A stretch of 64,000 bases of DNA from Streptomyces galbus (GTDB lineage Bacteria; Actinomycetota; Actinomycetes; Streptomycetales; Streptomycetaceae), in the NCBI RefSeq assembly GCF_005280195.1, contig NZ_SZPR01000003.1:124001-188000 (forward strand), in the 5' to 3' direction. Below the pieces are notes generated by a model. That model ran no database searches and was not told where the DNA came from. It saw only the letters and a program-made list of their open reading frames with translations. Made by a program: the position numbers and the translations under genes. This document shows, piece by piece, positions 52,079 through 63,135 of the stretch (position 1 is the first letter of the stretch; each line of letters starts with the position of its first letter).

Positions 52079-53719
52079 TCAGGACGCCGGGTTGCCCGTG
52101 GACACCTTCAGCTCGATCTGCGGGGGGTTCTTCGGGTCGACGTCCGTGCCCGCGGAGGGGAACTGGTCCATGACGGTGCCGTCGCCGTAGGTGTTCTCGT
52201 CGACGGGCGTGATCTTCCACGTCCAGCCGGCGGCCTGGAAGCACTCCTTGACCGACTTGACGTACTTGAACTTGAAGCTCGGCACCCGGATCTTGCTGGG
52301 GTCGTTGTACGACTCCTCCGGCTCCTTGCACTCGCTCGCGTCGATCGTCTTGGACGTGTCCGGCCCGCGGTACCCCGACGCGTGCGAGGCCGTGGCGGAC
52401 GCCGAGGCGCTGCCGCCGCCGCCGCGGCCGCCGCCCCTGTCGTCGTCGCCGCCCGCGTTCGCCACGAGCGCGGCGATCAGCGCGCCGACCGCCACCACCG
52501 CGACGATCACCGAGCCGATGATCACCGGCCGGTTGCTCTTCCCGCCGCCCCCGGAGGACGCCGGGGCCGGGTGCTGCGGGGTGAGGTTGTAGGTGGGCTG
52601 CTGGGCGCCGTAGGACGCGGGCGCCTGGTAGCCGCCCTGCTGCGGGTAGCCGTACGACGGCGCGGGCGTCGAGGGCTGCGGCGTGCCGTACGGGTTCGGC
52701 GCGGGGGTCTGCGGCTGGTACGGCGTGTGCACGGCGCCCACCGGCGGGGTGCCCTGGCCGACCGGCGGGAACACCGCGGAGCCGACGCCCGAGCCGCTCT
52801 GCGTCGGCGCTCCCGGGACGATGCTCGGCGGGGCGGCCTGGAAGGAGGCGGCGACCCGCAGGCACTCGTCGCGCATGGCGACGGCGGTGGGGAAGCGTTC
52901 GTTGGGGTTCTTCTTCAGCGCGCGGGCGACCAGCGCGTCCACGGCCGGGGGCAGCGCGCGGTTGATCGAGGAGGGCGCGACGGGCTCCTCCTGCACGTGC
53001 GCGTACGCGATCGCGAGCGGTGAATCGGCGTCGAACGGCAGCCGCCCGGTCACGAGCTGGAACAGCATGATGCCGACCGAGTAGAGGTCGGAGCGGGCGT
53101 CCACGCCCCGGCCGAGCGCCTGCTCGGGGGAGAGGTACTGCGGGGTGCCGACGACCATGCCGGTCTGGGTCATCGAGGTGACGCCCGACTGCATGGCGCG
53201 CGCGATGCCGAAGTCCATCACCTTGACGACGCCGCGCTTGGTCATCATCACGTTGCCCGGCTTGATGTCGCGGTGCACCAGCCCCATCTCGTGGCTGATC
53301 TCCAGCGCCGCCAGCACGTCGGCAGTGATCTTCAGGGCCTTGTCGGCGGGCATCGCGCCGGCCTGGCGGACGTCCTCGTCGAGGACCGAGCCGAGCGGGC
53401 GGCCCTCGACGTACTCCATGACGATGTACGGCGTCGTCATGCCGTCGACGTCGTCCTCGCCGGTGTCGAAGACGGAGACGATGTTGGTGTGGGTGAGCTT
53501 CGCCACGGCCTGCGCCTCGCGCCGGAACCGCTCGCGGAAGGCTTGTTCACGGCCGAGCTCGGTGTGCAGCGTCTTGATGGCGACCTGCCGGTCGAGCACG
53601 GCGTCGTACGCCAGGTGCACCGAGGCCATGCCGCCCTCGCCGAGCAAGTCGCGCAGCTGGTAACGGCCGCCGGCGAGCGCCCGCCCCGCGTACCGGCCGT
53701 GTGCGCCGTCCTGGCTCAT
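52079..53719 (-). CDS. Transmembrane Ser/Thr protein kinase with single PASTA-like repeat
   Basis: This 546-residue kinase has a domain at about 20-280 (GEGGMASVH loop, K49, HRD 149-151, DFG 169-171, TQT in the activation loop). A Pro/Tyr/Gln/Gly-rich linker follows (about 305-415), then one transmembrane helix (about 425-447). A short external part has a Ser/Ala/Thr stretch and a single PASTA-like unit (about 490-545). ATG at 53719 follows a weak GAAGAG. It is divergent from a second kinase across 373 bp. Confidence 0.93.
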   Translation of the reverse strand: MSQDGAHGRYAGRALAGGRYQLRDLLGEGGMASVHLAYDAVLDRQVAIKTLHTELGREQAFRERFRREAQAVAKLTHTNIVSVFDTGEDDVDGMTTPYIVMEYVEGRPLGSVLDEDVRQAGAMPADKALKITADVLAALEISHEMGLVHRDIKPGNVMMTKRGVVKVMDFGIARAMQSGVTSMTQTGMVVGTPQYLSPEQALGRGVDARSDLYSVGIMLFQLVTGRLPFDADSPLAIAYAHVQEEPVAPSSINRALPPAVDALVARALKKNPNERFPTAVAMRDECLRVAASFQAAPPSIVPGAPTQSGSGVGSAVFPPVGQGTPPVGAVHTPYQPQTPAPNPYGTPQPSTPAPSYGYPQQGGYQAPASYGAQQPTYNLTPQHPAPASSGGGGKSNRPVIIGSVIVAVVAVGALIAALVANAGGDDDRGGGRGGGGSASASATASHASGYRGPDTSKTIDASECKEPEESYNDPSKIRVPSFKFKYVKSVKECFQAAGWTWKITPVDENTYGDGTVMDQFPSAGTDVDPKNPPQIELKVSTGNPAS

Positions 53720-54092
53720 CTCTTCGCGTCCCCCATCGGCCTCGCGGCGCCGCCCCGGCCGTCGTCGTCCGCGCCGCCGGCGATGCGCACGGCGCGGGCA
53801 ATGATCGAAAGTGTCATTACCGGCCAAGTCTGCCCCAGGGCACCGACACGTCAAGCTCGGTGCCCGTTCCGTGACCGTACGCGAAAGAAGCGTCGCGCAA
53901 GCGTTACCGCGGGCCCACGTCCGGTGCACAGGATTTGCACGTGGACAGCCGCGGGGGGTTTCATGTCCGGTCCGTCTCGGTCCGGTAACCCCGGACGACC
54001 CGGTCCGGCGGCTTGCGCGGAGGCTGTAGCGTGGCCGACGGAGACCGTGACAACACCGCGCGCACCGCGGGCAGAAACGACGGCGAGGACTG
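53720..54092. other. Divergent promoter region of the two kinases
   Basis: This 373-bp gap must hold both promoters. On the minus strand TTGACG (53849-53854) and CAGACT (53827-53832) have a 16-bp spacer and could be a promoter. No operator or RNA gene is clear. Confidence 0.35.
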
Positions 54093-55715
<1,623 letters not shown>

Positions 55716-55735
55716 CCGCCCTCGCCCTCCCTCCG

Positions 55736-55777
55736 CACGCGCGCGTGGGGCCCGCCGGGCCCGCCACGCGCGCGTGG
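55736..55777 (+). terminator. Probable terminator: duplicated CACGCGCGCGTG palindrome
   Basis: CACGCGCGCGTGG (55736-55748) and CCACGCGCGCGTGG (55764-55777) are each self-complementary and also pair with each other around a GC-rich loop. The structure follows the kinase stop by 20 bp. Confidence 0.5.
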
Positions 55778-55989
55778 CGCGTTTCGGCCCCCGGCGTGCC
55801 CCCGCCGCGTCCCCTGGCGCACCCCTGGCCCGGGCCCGAGCCTGGTGGAAAACCCGACTTGTCGCGTTTCGTCCGCGGGATCCATCTCACAGAGGACTCT
55901 TCCCGTGACCTGGGTGGGCGGGATAACGTGCCGTTGCTCCGGCCTCCTGCAAGGCTGTGACCAGCGTCCTTCCCGGTTCTGCGGATTTA

Positions 55990-56003
55990 CTTGGAAATCC
56001 AAG
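55990..56003. promoter_or_regulatory. Palindrome CTTGGAAATCCAAG upstream of operon 2
   Basis: CTTGGA-AA-TCCAAG is a perfect dyad with 6-bp arms. It is AT-rich for this genome and sits 24 bp upstream of the predicted -35 of the second keto-acid dehydrogenase operon. It may be an operator. Confidence 0.45.
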
Positions 56004-56026
56004 CAAAAACGCAGGTCAGGAGGGGT

Positions 56027-56056
56027 TTCACAGAAATGTGGAGCACTGGGTAACGT
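56027..56056 (+). promoter_or_regulatory. Possible promoter of keto-acid dehydrogenase operon 2
   Basis: TTCACA (56027-56032) and TAACGT (56051-56056) are separated by 18 bp, a fair match to the housekeeping consensus. The start codon lies 143 bp downstream, implying a long leader. Confidence 0.4.
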
Positions 56057-56198
56057 GACTGTTGCAGGGCGCTCGCCGGGGCACCTGTCACGCCTGTTCC
56101 CGGCCGAGTGGCACCCACCCCGTGCCCGGATGTCGGAAAACAGGTGAGCCGCACTGGTTCCCGGCAATCCCGGGGGCCGGACCGACGGAGGAGCACAC

Positions 56199-57416
56199 GT
56201 GACCGTGGAGAGCACTGCCGCGCGACAGCCGCGACGCAGCGCCGGGAGCAAGGCCGGCACCACCGGCACCAAGGCGGCCGGCACCACCGGCACCAAGCGC
56301 ACCACCGCTCGCACGACCGCCCGTACGGCGGCCGCCGAGCCCGAGCTCGTCCAGCTGCTCACGCCCGAGGGCGAGCGGGTGAAGAACGCCGAGTACGACC
56401 GCTACGTCGACGGCATCACCCCCGAGGAGCTGCGCGGCCTGTACCGCGACATGGTGCTCACCCGCCGCTTCGACGCCGAGGCCACCGCCCTGCAGCGCCA
56501 GGGCGAGCTGGGCCTGTGGGCGTCCCTGCTGGGCCAGGAGGCCGCCCAGATCGGCTCCGGCCGCGCCACCCGCGAGGACGACTACGTCTTCCCCACCTAC
56601 CGCGAGCACGGCGTCGCCTGGTGCCGCGGCGTCGACCCGACGAACCTGCTGGGCATGTTCCGCGGGGTGAACAACGGCGGCTGGGACCCCAACGAGAACA
56701 ACTTCCACCTCTACACGATCGTCATCGGCTCCCAGGCGCTGCACGCCACGGGCTACGCGATGGGGATCACCAAGGACGGCGCGGACAGCGCGGTGATCGC
56801 CTACTTCGGCGACGGCGCCTCCAGCCAGGGCGACGTCAGCGAGGCGTTCAACTTCGCCGCGGTCTACAACGCGCCGGTGGTGTTCTTCTGCCAGAACAAC
56901 CAGTGGGCGATCTCCGAGTCCAACGAGAAGCAGACCCGCGTGCCGCTCTACCAGCGCGCCCAGGGCTTCGGCTTCCCCGGCGTCCGCGTCGACGGCAACG
57001 ACGTGCTGGCCTCGCTCGCGGTCACCCGCTGGGCGCTGGAGCGGGCCCGCCGCGGCGAGGGCCCCGCCCTGATCGAGGCGTGGACGTACCGCATGGGCGC
57101 CCACACCACCTCCGACGACCCCACCCGCTACCGGCACGACGACGAGCGCGTGGCCTGGGAGGCCAAGGACCCGATCCTGCGCCTGCGCCGGTACCTGGAG
57201 TCCGCACACCACACGGACGAGGGATTCTTCGCGGAACTCGAGACCGAGTCCGAGGCGTTGGGCAGGCGAGTGCGCGAAGCGGTCCGCGCCATGCAGGACC
57301 CGGACCACTTCGCCATCTTCGAGAACGTGTACGCGGACGGGCACGCGCTCGTCGACGAGGAGCGCGCCCAGTTCGCCGCCTACCAGGCGTCGTTCGCGGA
57401 CGTCGAGGGGGTCTGA
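56199..57416 (+). CDS. bkdA: 2-keto-acid dehydrogenase E1 alpha subunit (operon 2)
   Basis: This 405-residue E1 alpha has an unusual Thr/Ala/Lys-rich N-terminal extension (1-48, GTTGTK repeats). The TPP motif is GDGASSQGD (204-212), ending NN at 233-234. FPTYREHGVAWCRG and YRMGAHTTSDDPTRY mark the active cleft. It is divergent in sequence from operon 1 E1 alpha. It may take pyruvate or branched-chain keto acids, and tandem bkd copies are known in Streptomyces. The GTG at 56199 has GGAGGAG upstream. Confidence 0.9.
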   Translation: MTVESTAARQPRRSAGSKAGTTGTKAAGTTGTKRTTARTTARTAAAEPELVQLLTPEGERVKNAEYDRYVDGITPEELRGLYRDMVLTRRFDAEATALQRQGELGLWASLLGQEAAQIGSGRATREDDYVFPTYREHGVAWCRGVDPTNLLGMFRGVNNGGWDPNENNFHLYTIVIGSQALHATGYAMGITKDGADSAVIAYFGDGASSQGDVSEAFNFAAVYNAPVVFFCQNNQWAISESNEKQTRVPLYQRAQGFGFPGVRVDGNDVLASLAVTRWALERARRGEGPALIEAWTYRMGAHTTSDDPTRYRHDDERVAWEAKDPILRLRRYLESAHHTDEGFFAELETESEALGRRVREAVRAMQDPDHFAIFENVYADGHALVDEERAQFAAYQASFADVEGV

Positions 57417-57417
57417 C

Positions 57418-58410
57418 ATGGCAGCGGACGTGACAGCGAAGAACCTGCCCCTGGCCAAGGCGATCAACGAGTCGCTGCGCCGTGCCCTGGAGGAGGACCC
57501 CAAGGTCCTCGTCATGGGTGAGGACGTCGGCAAGCTCGGCGGCGTCTTCCGGGTGACCGACGGCCTGCAGAAGGACTTCGGCGAGGACCGCGTCATCGAC
57601 ACCCCGCTCGCCGAGTCGGGCATCGTCGGCACCGCGATCGGCCTCGCGCTGCGCGGCTACCGGCCGGTGGTGGAGATCCAGTTCGACGGCTTCGTCTTCC
57701 CGGCCTACGACCAGATCGTCACGCAGCTCGCGAAGATGCACGCGCGCTCGCTGGGCAAGGTCAAGCTCCCGGTCGTCGTGCGCATCCCCTACGGCGGCGG
57801 CATCGGCGCGGTCGAGCACCACTCGGAGTCCCCCGAGTCGCTCTTCGCGCACGTGTCCGGCCTGAAGGTGGTCAGCCCGTCGAACGCGTCGGACGCCTAC
57901 TGGATGATGCAGCAGGCCATCCAGAGCGACGACCCGGTGATCTACTTCGAGCCCAAGCGGCGCTACTGGGACAAGGGCGAGGTCTCCACCGAGGCCATCC
58001 CCGGCCCGCTGCACAAGGCGCGCGTGGTGCGCGAGGGCACCGACCTCACGCTCGCCGCGTACGGCCCGATGGTCAAGCTCTGCCAGGAGGTCGCCGACGC
58101 GGCCGCCGAGGAGGGCCGGAGCCTGGAGGTCCTCGACCTGCGCTCCATCTCCCCGCTGGACTTCGACACCGTCCAGGCGTCGGTCGAGAAGACCCGCCGG
58201 CTGGTCGTGGTGCACGAGGCGCCGGTGTTCTTCGGTTCGGGCGCGGAGATCGCCGCGCGCATCACCGAGCGCTGCTTCTACCACCTGGAGGCCCCGGTGC
58301 TCCGGGTCGGCGGCTACCACGCCCCGTACCCGCCGGCGCGCCTGGAGGAGGAGTACCTGCCGGGCCTGGACCGGGTGCTCGACGCCGTCGACCGTGCCCT
58401 GGCGTACTGA
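57418..58410 (+). CDS. bkdB: 2-keto-acid dehydrogenase E1 beta subunit (operon 2)
   Basis: This 330-residue transketolase-like subunit has VMGEDVGKLGGVFRVTDGL, VRIPYGGGIGAVEHHSESPE and PVIYFEPKRRYWDKG. The C-terminal part includes VVHEAPVFFGSGAEIAARI. It resembles the operon 1 beta subunit throughout. ATG at 57418 lies one base after the E1 alpha stop. The E2 gene follows after 10 bp, so the three form one unit. Confidence 0.93.
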   Translation: MAADVTAKNLPLAKAINESLRRALEEDPKVLVMGEDVGKLGGVFRVTDGLQKDFGEDRVIDTPLAESGIVGTAIGLALRGYRPVVEIQFDGFVFPAYDQIVTQLAKMHARSLGKVKLPVVVRIPYGGGIGAVEHHSESPESLFAHVSGLKVVSPSNASDAYWMMQQAIQSDDPVIYFEPKRRYWDKGEVSTEAIPGPLHKARVVREGTDLTLAAYGPMVKLCQEVADAAAEEGRSLEVLDLRSISPLDFDTVQASVEKTRRLVVVHEAPVFFGSGAEIAARITERCFYHLEAPVLRVGGYHAPYPPARLEEEYLPGLDRVLDAVDRALAY

Positions 58411-58420
58411 GGAGAGGGTC

Positions 58421-59881
58421 GTGACGACGATGACCGAAGCGTCCGTGCGTGAGTTCAAGATGCCCGACGTGGGCGAGGGACTCACCGAGGCCGAGATCCT
58501 CAAGTGGTACGTCCAGCCCGGTGACACCGTCACCGACGGCCAGGTGGTGTGCGAGGTCGAGACCGCCAAGGCGGCCGTCGAGCTGCCCATCCCCTACGAC
58601 GGCGTGGTGCGCGAGCTGCGCTTCCCCGAGGGCACCACGGTGGACGTGGGCACGCCGATCATCACGGTGGACGTCTCCGGCGGCGCCGCGCCGGCCGAGG
58701 CGGCCCCCGTGGCGGAGGCTCCCGCCGCGGCCGCTCCCGCGGCGCAGGAGGAGGCCAAGTCCGTCGGGTCCGGCCGCCAGCCGGTCCTCGTCGGCTACGG
58801 CGTGGCCACCACCTCCACCAAGCGCCGCCCCCGCAAGGGCCCCGAGACGCCCGCCACCGAGGCCCCGGCTGTCCCGGCGGCACCGGCGAACCCGGCGGCC
58901 CAGGCGCTGCAGTCCGAGCTGAACGGCCACGGGGGCGCCTCCGCGGCCGTCGACCGGCCCCGCCCGCTGGCCAAGCCGCCGGTGCGCAAGCTGGCCAAGG
59001 ACCTGGGCGTCGACCTGGCGGCGATCACCCCGACCGGCCCCGACGGGATCATCACCCGCGAGGACGTCCACGCGGCGGCGGCCCCGCCGCAGGCCCCCGC
59101 GCCCGTGGAGCAGGCCGCGCCCGCCCCGGCGGCCCGCCCCGCCACCGTCGCGGCCCCGGCCCCGGCGTCGTACGACGGGGCGCGCGAGACCCGTATCCCG
59201 GTCAAGGGCGTGCGCAAGGCCACCGCGCAGGCGATGGTCGGCTCGGCGTTCACGGCGCCGCACGTCACGGAGTTCGTGACGGTCGACGTCACGCGCACGA
59301 TGAAGCTCGTCGACGAGCTCAAGCAGGACAAGGACCTGCAGGGCCTGCGGGTGAACCCGCTCCTGCTGATCGCCAAGGCCCTGCTGGTCGCCGTCAAGCG
59401 CAACCCGGGGATCAACGCCTCCTGGGACGAGGCCGCGCAGGAGATCGTCCTCAAGCACTACGTGAACCTGGGCATCGCGGCGGCCACCCCGCGCGGGCTG
59501 ATCGTGCCGAACATCAAGGACGCGCACGACAAGACGCTGCCGCAGCTCGCCGAGGCGCTGGGCGAGCTGGTGGCGACCGCGCGCGAGGGCAAGACCTCGC
59601 CGGTGGCGATGCAGGGCGGCACGCTCACCATCACCAACGTCGGCGTCTTCGGCGTCGACACCGGCACGCCGATCCTCAACCCCGGCGAGTCCGCGATCCT
59701 CGCGGTCGGCGCGATCAAGCTCCAGCCGTGGGTCCACAAGGGCAAGGTGAAGCCCCGTCAGGTCACCACGCTGGCGCTGAGCTTCGACCACCGCCTGGTC
59801 GACGGCGAGCTGGGCTCCAAGGTGCTGGCGGACGTGGCGGCGATCCTGGAGCAGCCCAAGCGGCTCATCACCTGGGCCTGA
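58421..59881 (+). CDS. bkdC: 2-keto-acid dehydrogenase E2, dihydrolipoyl acyltransferase (operon 2)
   Basis: This 486-residue E2 has one lipoyl domain with lysine K50 in VETAKAAVEL and an Ala/Pro linker. The E3/E1-binding domain (about 185-225) contains KPPVRKLAKDLGVDLAAI. The catalytic core has FDHRLVDGELGSK and TITNVGVFGVDTGTPI. GTG at 58421 follows GAGGAG. An ATG 3 codons in is possible. E3 is not in the window. A hairpin terminator follows. Confidence 0.93.
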   Translation: MTTMTEASVREFKMPDVGEGLTEAEILKWYVQPGDTVTDGQVVCEVETAKAAVELPIPYDGVVRELRFPEGTTVDVGTPIITVDVSGGAAPAEAAPVAEAPAAAAPAAQEEAKSVGSGRQPVLVGYGVATTSTKRRPRKGPETPATEAPAVPAAPANPAAQALQSELNGHGGASAAVDRPRPLAKPPVRKLAKDLGVDLAAITPTGPDGIITREDVHAAAAPPQAPAPVEQAAPAPAARPATVAAPAPASYDGARETRIPVKGVRKATAQAMVGSAFTAPHVTEFVTVDVTRTMKLVDELKQDKDLQGLRVNPLLLIAKALLVAVKRNPGINASWDEAAQEIVLKHYVNLGIAAATPRGLIVPNIKDAHDKTLPQLAEALGELVATAREGKTSPVAMQGGTLTITNVGVFGVDTGTPILNPGESAILAVGAIKLQPWVHKGKVKPRQVTTLALSFDHRLVDGELGSKVLADVAAILEQPKRLITWA

Positions 59882-59916
59882 CGGCCCGGCGCGCACACCG
59901 CGCGCGGAAAAGCGAT

Positions 59917-59947
59917 CGGGCCCGCCGTGTGGATCACGGCGGGCCCG
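59917..59947. terminator. Bidirectional hairpin terminator between E2 and the carboxypeptidase gene
   Basis: CGGGCCCGCCGTG (59917-59929) pairs perfectly with CACGGCGGGCCCG (59935-59947) around TGGAT. It lies between convergent genes. Confidence 0.85.
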
Positions 59948-60002
59948 AGGGCTAGGGGGGTGTCTTGTCGATCAGGCCGGGCTCCCGGTGCGTACGTGCG
60001 AC

Positions 60003-60905
60003 TCAGCCCAGCCGGGCGAAGCCGTAGTTCAGCAGACGCGTGGCGTCGGTGGCGCGCTGGGTGGTCGACGTGGAGGCGAGGACCGTGCCGACGACGGTCT
60101 TGCCGCCGCGGGTCGCGGCGAAGACCAGGCAGTACTTCGCCTCGGGGCCGGAGCCCGTCTTCACGCCGATGGTGCCGCTGTAGCTGCTGAGCAGCGTGTT
60201 GGTGTTGGTCCAGGTGCCCATGGTGCGGGTCGAACCGGTCCGGGTGATCGTCTTGGCCGTGTACGCCTTTGTCTTGACGATCGCGCGGAAGTTCGCGCTC
60301 TTCAGCGCGTTGCTGGCCAGCTTGGTCAGGTCCTTGGCGGTGGAGTAGTTGGACCCGTTGCCGATGCCGTCGAAGGAGTCGAAGTGGGTGCTGGTCATGC
60401 CCAGCGACCGGGCGGTGGTGTTCATCTTGCCGATGAAGCTCTTCACCCGCGCGGCCCGCGTCGTGCCGCTGCCGAACTTGTCGGCGAGGGCGTAGGCGGC
60501 GTCGCAGCCCGACGGCAGCATCAGCCCGTACAGAAGCTGACGCACGGTCACCTTGTCGCCCACGATGAGGCGGGCCGACGAGGCGTTGTTGGCGACGATG
60601 TAGTCGCTGTAGGCCTTCTGGATGGTGACCTTGGCGTCCAGGTTCAGGTTCGGCTGCGAGAGCACGACCTTGGCGGTCATGATCTTGGTGGTGGAGCCGG
60701 TGGAGAGCTTGGTGGTGGCGCCCTTCGCGTACAGCTGCGCACCGTTCGCGTTGTTCATCACGAAGCCGGCCTTGGCGGCGATGGTGGGCGTGGAGACGGC
60801 CTGCGCAGGCGCCGCGGTGAGGGCAACGGTCGCGAACATCGCGCCGGTCGTCACGGCGACGGCTGCGGCTCGGCGGACTCGGATGCCCTGGGTTGCGGTT
60901 ATCAA
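60003..60905 (-). CDS. D-alanyl-D-alanine carboxypeptidase (low-molecular-weight PBP)
   Basis: This secreted serine carboxypeptidase of about 300 residues trims the peptide stem of peptidoglycan. A signal peptide with a basic start ends near AQA (36). The catalytic motifs are S71-TTK74 (SxxK), S132-GC (SxN position; Cys for Asn) and K249-TG. The start is TTG at 60905, since the frame upstream has no signal-like character and this gives a normal N terminus. Divergent from the GntR gene. Confidence 0.9.
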   Translation of the reverse strand: MITATQGIRVRRAAAVAVTTGAMFATVALTAAPAQAVSTPTIAAKAGFVMNNANGAQLYAKGATTKLSTGSTTKIMTAKVVLSQPNLNLDAKVTIQKAYSDYIVANNASSARLIVGDKVTVRQLLYGLMLPSGCDAAYALADKFGSGTTRAARVKSFIGKMNTTARSLGMTSTHFDSFDGIGNGSNYSTAKDLTKLASNALKSANFRAIVKTKAYTAKTITRTGSTRTMGTWTNTNTLLSSYSGTIGVKTGSGPEAKYCLVFAATRGGKTVVGTVLASTSTTQRATDATRLLNYGFARLG

Positions 60906-61127
60906 CTGAAATACCCCGATTACGTCGAATGCCCCTGATGTGCGGCCGAGTTGAAAGGGGAAAGAAGGTGGGGCCGCACGTACGAGACACGTAAGTAGCA
61001 CAGATGGTTGTGCGCCCGCTGGGAGGAATCTCCGCCGTCACCGGTCCGGGGGACGCCGCGGGCCGCCCCGGGTCCGCATGGTGGACGGGCGTACCGCATG
61101 CGTACGTGTTGTATCTATCCTGTCGGC

Positions 61128-61826
61128 ATGCCTTCCGCCCCAGCCGTGCCCACCCGCACCCCGACCCCGCGCCCGAGCGCACCCCGGGGCAAGCAGCCCC
61201 CCGCCGCCGACCGCGTCTACACCCACGTCAAGCAGGGCGTCCTGGACCGCCGGTACGAGGGCGGCACGCTGCTCACCGAGGGCGAGCTGGCCGGGGCCGT
61301 CGGCGTGTCGCGCACCCCCGTCCGGGAGGCCCTGCTGCGCCTGGAGGCCGAGGGGCTGCTCAGGCTCTACCCGAAGAAGGGCGCCCTGGTCCTGCCGGTC
61401 TCCGCCCAGGAGATCGCGGACGTGGTGGAGACCCGGCTGCTCGTCGAGGAGCACGCGGCGCGCAAGGCCGTCCCCGCCCCGGCCGGGCTCCTGGAGCGCC
61501 TGGAGGAACTGCTGGCCCGCCAGCGCGAGCAGGCCGCCGCCGGTGACCTGGCGGGGGCCGCCGTCACCGACCGCTGCTTCCACGCCGAGATCGTCCGCAG
61601 CGGGGGCAACGAGATCCTCTCCCGCCTCTACGACCAGCTCCGCGACCGCCAGCTCCGGATGGGCGTGGCGATCATGCACTCCCACCCCGACCGCGTCGCC
61701 AAGACGCTCGCCGAGCACCAGGAGATCCTGGAGGCGCTGCGCTCCGGGGACGCCGAGGCGGCGGTCGGCGTCGTGCACCGGCACGTGGGCTGGTTCTCAC
61801 ACCTGGCCCGGGGTGAGGTCCGGTGA
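61128..61826 (+). CDS. GntR-family transcriptional regulator (FadR/FCD subgroup)
   Basis: This 232-residue protein has a Pro/Ala-rich N terminus and then a winged helix-turn-helix (about 30-90, with LTEGELAGAVGVSRTPVREAL and LRLEAEGLLRLYPKKGALV). An FCD-type effector domain follows (about 100-225) with possible metal or ligand residues in DRCFHAEIVRSGGN and EHQEILEALRSGD. No ribosome site is seen before ATG 61128, so the mRNA may be leaderless or nearly so. GTGA overlap couples it to an MFS transporter gene, its likely target. Confidence 0.9.
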   Translation: MPSAPAVPTRTPTPRPSAPRGKQPPAADRVYTHVKQGVLDRRYEGGTLLTEGELAGAVGVSRTPVREALLRLEAEGLLRLYPKKGALVLPVSAQEIADVVETRLLVEEHAARKAVPAPAGLLERLEELLARQREQAAAGDLAGAAVTDRCFHAEIVRSGGNEILSRLYDQLRDRQLRMGVAIMHSHPDRVAKTLAEHQEILEALRSGDAEAAVGVVHRHVGWFSHLARGEVR

Positions 61827-63127
61827 GCACCCCGCGCAACTCCACCCTTCCGGGTGACCCGCCCGGCGGCCGGCGCGCGGTCACCGTCTGGGTGATCGGC
61901 GTCTCCGTCTACTTCGTCGCCGTCATCTTCCGCACGTCGCTCGGGGTGGCCGGCCTCGACGCCGCCGACCGCTTCCACGTGAACGCCTCGGCCCTGTCGA
62001 CGTTCTCCATCCTCCAGTTGCTGGTCTACGCGGGCATGCAGATACCCGTCGGCCTGCTGGTGGACCGGCTCGGCACCAAGCGGGTGCTGGCCATCGGGGT
62101 CGTGCTGTTCACGGCCGGGCAGCTCGGCTTCGCGTTCTCCCCGTCGTACGGCACCGCGCTCGCCTCGCGGGCGCTGCTGGGCTGCGGCGACGCCATGACG
62201 TTCATCAGCGTGCTGCGGCTGGGCACGCGCTGGTTCCCGGCCCGGCGCGGGCCGCTGATCGCCCAGCTCGCCGGACTCGCCGGGATGGCGGGCAACCTGG
62301 TCTCCACGCTCGTCCTGGCCCGTCTGCTGCACGGCGTCGGCTGGACCGCGGCGTTCGCGGGCAGCGCGCTCGCCGGCGTGGTCGTGTTCGTCCTGCTGCT
62401 GCTGTTCCTGAAGGACCACCCGGAGGGGCACGCCCCCGAGCCGTTCCCGCACCAGGGCGCGGCCTACGTGCGCCGGCAGATCGCCGCCTCCTGGCGGGAG
62501 CCGGGGACCCGGCTGGGGCTGTGGGTGCACTTCACCACCCAGTTCCCGGCGATGGTGTTCCTGCTGCTGTGGGGCCTGCCGTTCCTGGTCGAGGCGCAGG
62601 GGCTGTCGCGCGCCACCGCGGGCGGCCTGCTCACCCTGGTCGTGCTGTCCAACATGCTCGTCGGACTGGTCTACGGCCAGATCATCGCCCGGCACCACGA
62701 GGCACGGCTCCCGCTCGCGCTCGGCACGGTCGCGGCGACCGCCGCGCTGTGGGCGGCCACGCTGCTCTACCCGGCCGACCACGCCCCGATGTGGCTGCTG
62801 GTGGTCCTGTGCGCGGTGCTGGGCGCCTGCGGCCCGGCGTCGATGATCGGCTTCGACTTCGCGCGTCCGGCCAACCCGCCCGAGCGCCAGGGCACCGCGT
62901 CCGGCATCACCAACATGGGCGGTTTCGTCGCCTCCATGACGACGCTGTTCGCGATCGGCGTGCTGCTGGACGCCACCGGCGACGACTACACCGTCGCGTT
63001 CTCCGCCGTGTTCGTCCTGCAGGCCCTCGGCGTCACCCAGATCCTGCGCCTGCGCCGCCGGGCGGCCCGCCGCGAGCGGGAGCGGCTGGTGGCCAGCCGG
63101 GTGGAGACGGTGCACGTCCCCGCCTGA
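61823..63127 (+). CDS. MFS transporter
   Basis: This 434-residue permease has about twelve transmembrane helices. The MFS loop motif GLLVDRLGTKRVL lies between helices 2 and 3, and LGTRWFPARRGPLIAQLAG lies in the middle of the first half. The second half begins near 215 after a cytoplasmic loop. The C terminus is a basic Arg-rich tail. The GTG start overlaps the GntR stop, implying coupled expression. The substrate is unknown. It resembles sugar- or organic-acid-type MFS transporters but lacks a specific signature. Confidence 0.92.
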   Translation: MSTPRNSTLPGDPPGGRRAVTVWVIGVSVYFVAVIFRTSLGVAGLDAADRFHVNASALSTFSILQLLVYAGMQIPVGLLVDRLGTKRVLAIGVVLFTAGQLGFAFSPSYGTALASRALLGCGDAMTFISVLRLGTRWFPARRGPLIAQLAGLAGMAGNLVSTLVLARLLHGVGWTAAFAGSALAGVVVFVLLLLFLKDHPEGHAPEPFPHQGAAYVRRQIAASWREPGTRLGLWVHFTTQFPAMVFLLLWGLPFLVEAQGLSRATAGGLLTLVVLSNMLVGLVYGQIIARHHEARLPLALGTVAATAALWAATLLYPADHAPMWLLVVLCAVLGACGPASMIGFDFARPANPPERQGTASGITNMGGFVASMTTLFAIGVLLDATGDDYTVAFSAVFVLQALGVTQILRLRRRAARRERERLVASRVETVHVPA

Positions 63128-63135
63128 GGCTCCCG

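Larger units (their letters stand above)
55716..56198. other. Intergenic region upstream of the second keto-acid dehydrogenase operon
   Basis: This 483-bp region holds a hairpin (55736-55777), a palindrome (55990-56003) and a possible promoter (56027-56056), each listed separately. I see no coding region in the rest. Confidence 0.6.

Noticed and set aside
61973..61984. TTCCACGTGAAC resembling parS in the MFS gene
   Set aside because: It has mismatches in both arms relative to GTTTCACGTGAAAC and is explained by coding (Phe-His-Val-Asn).
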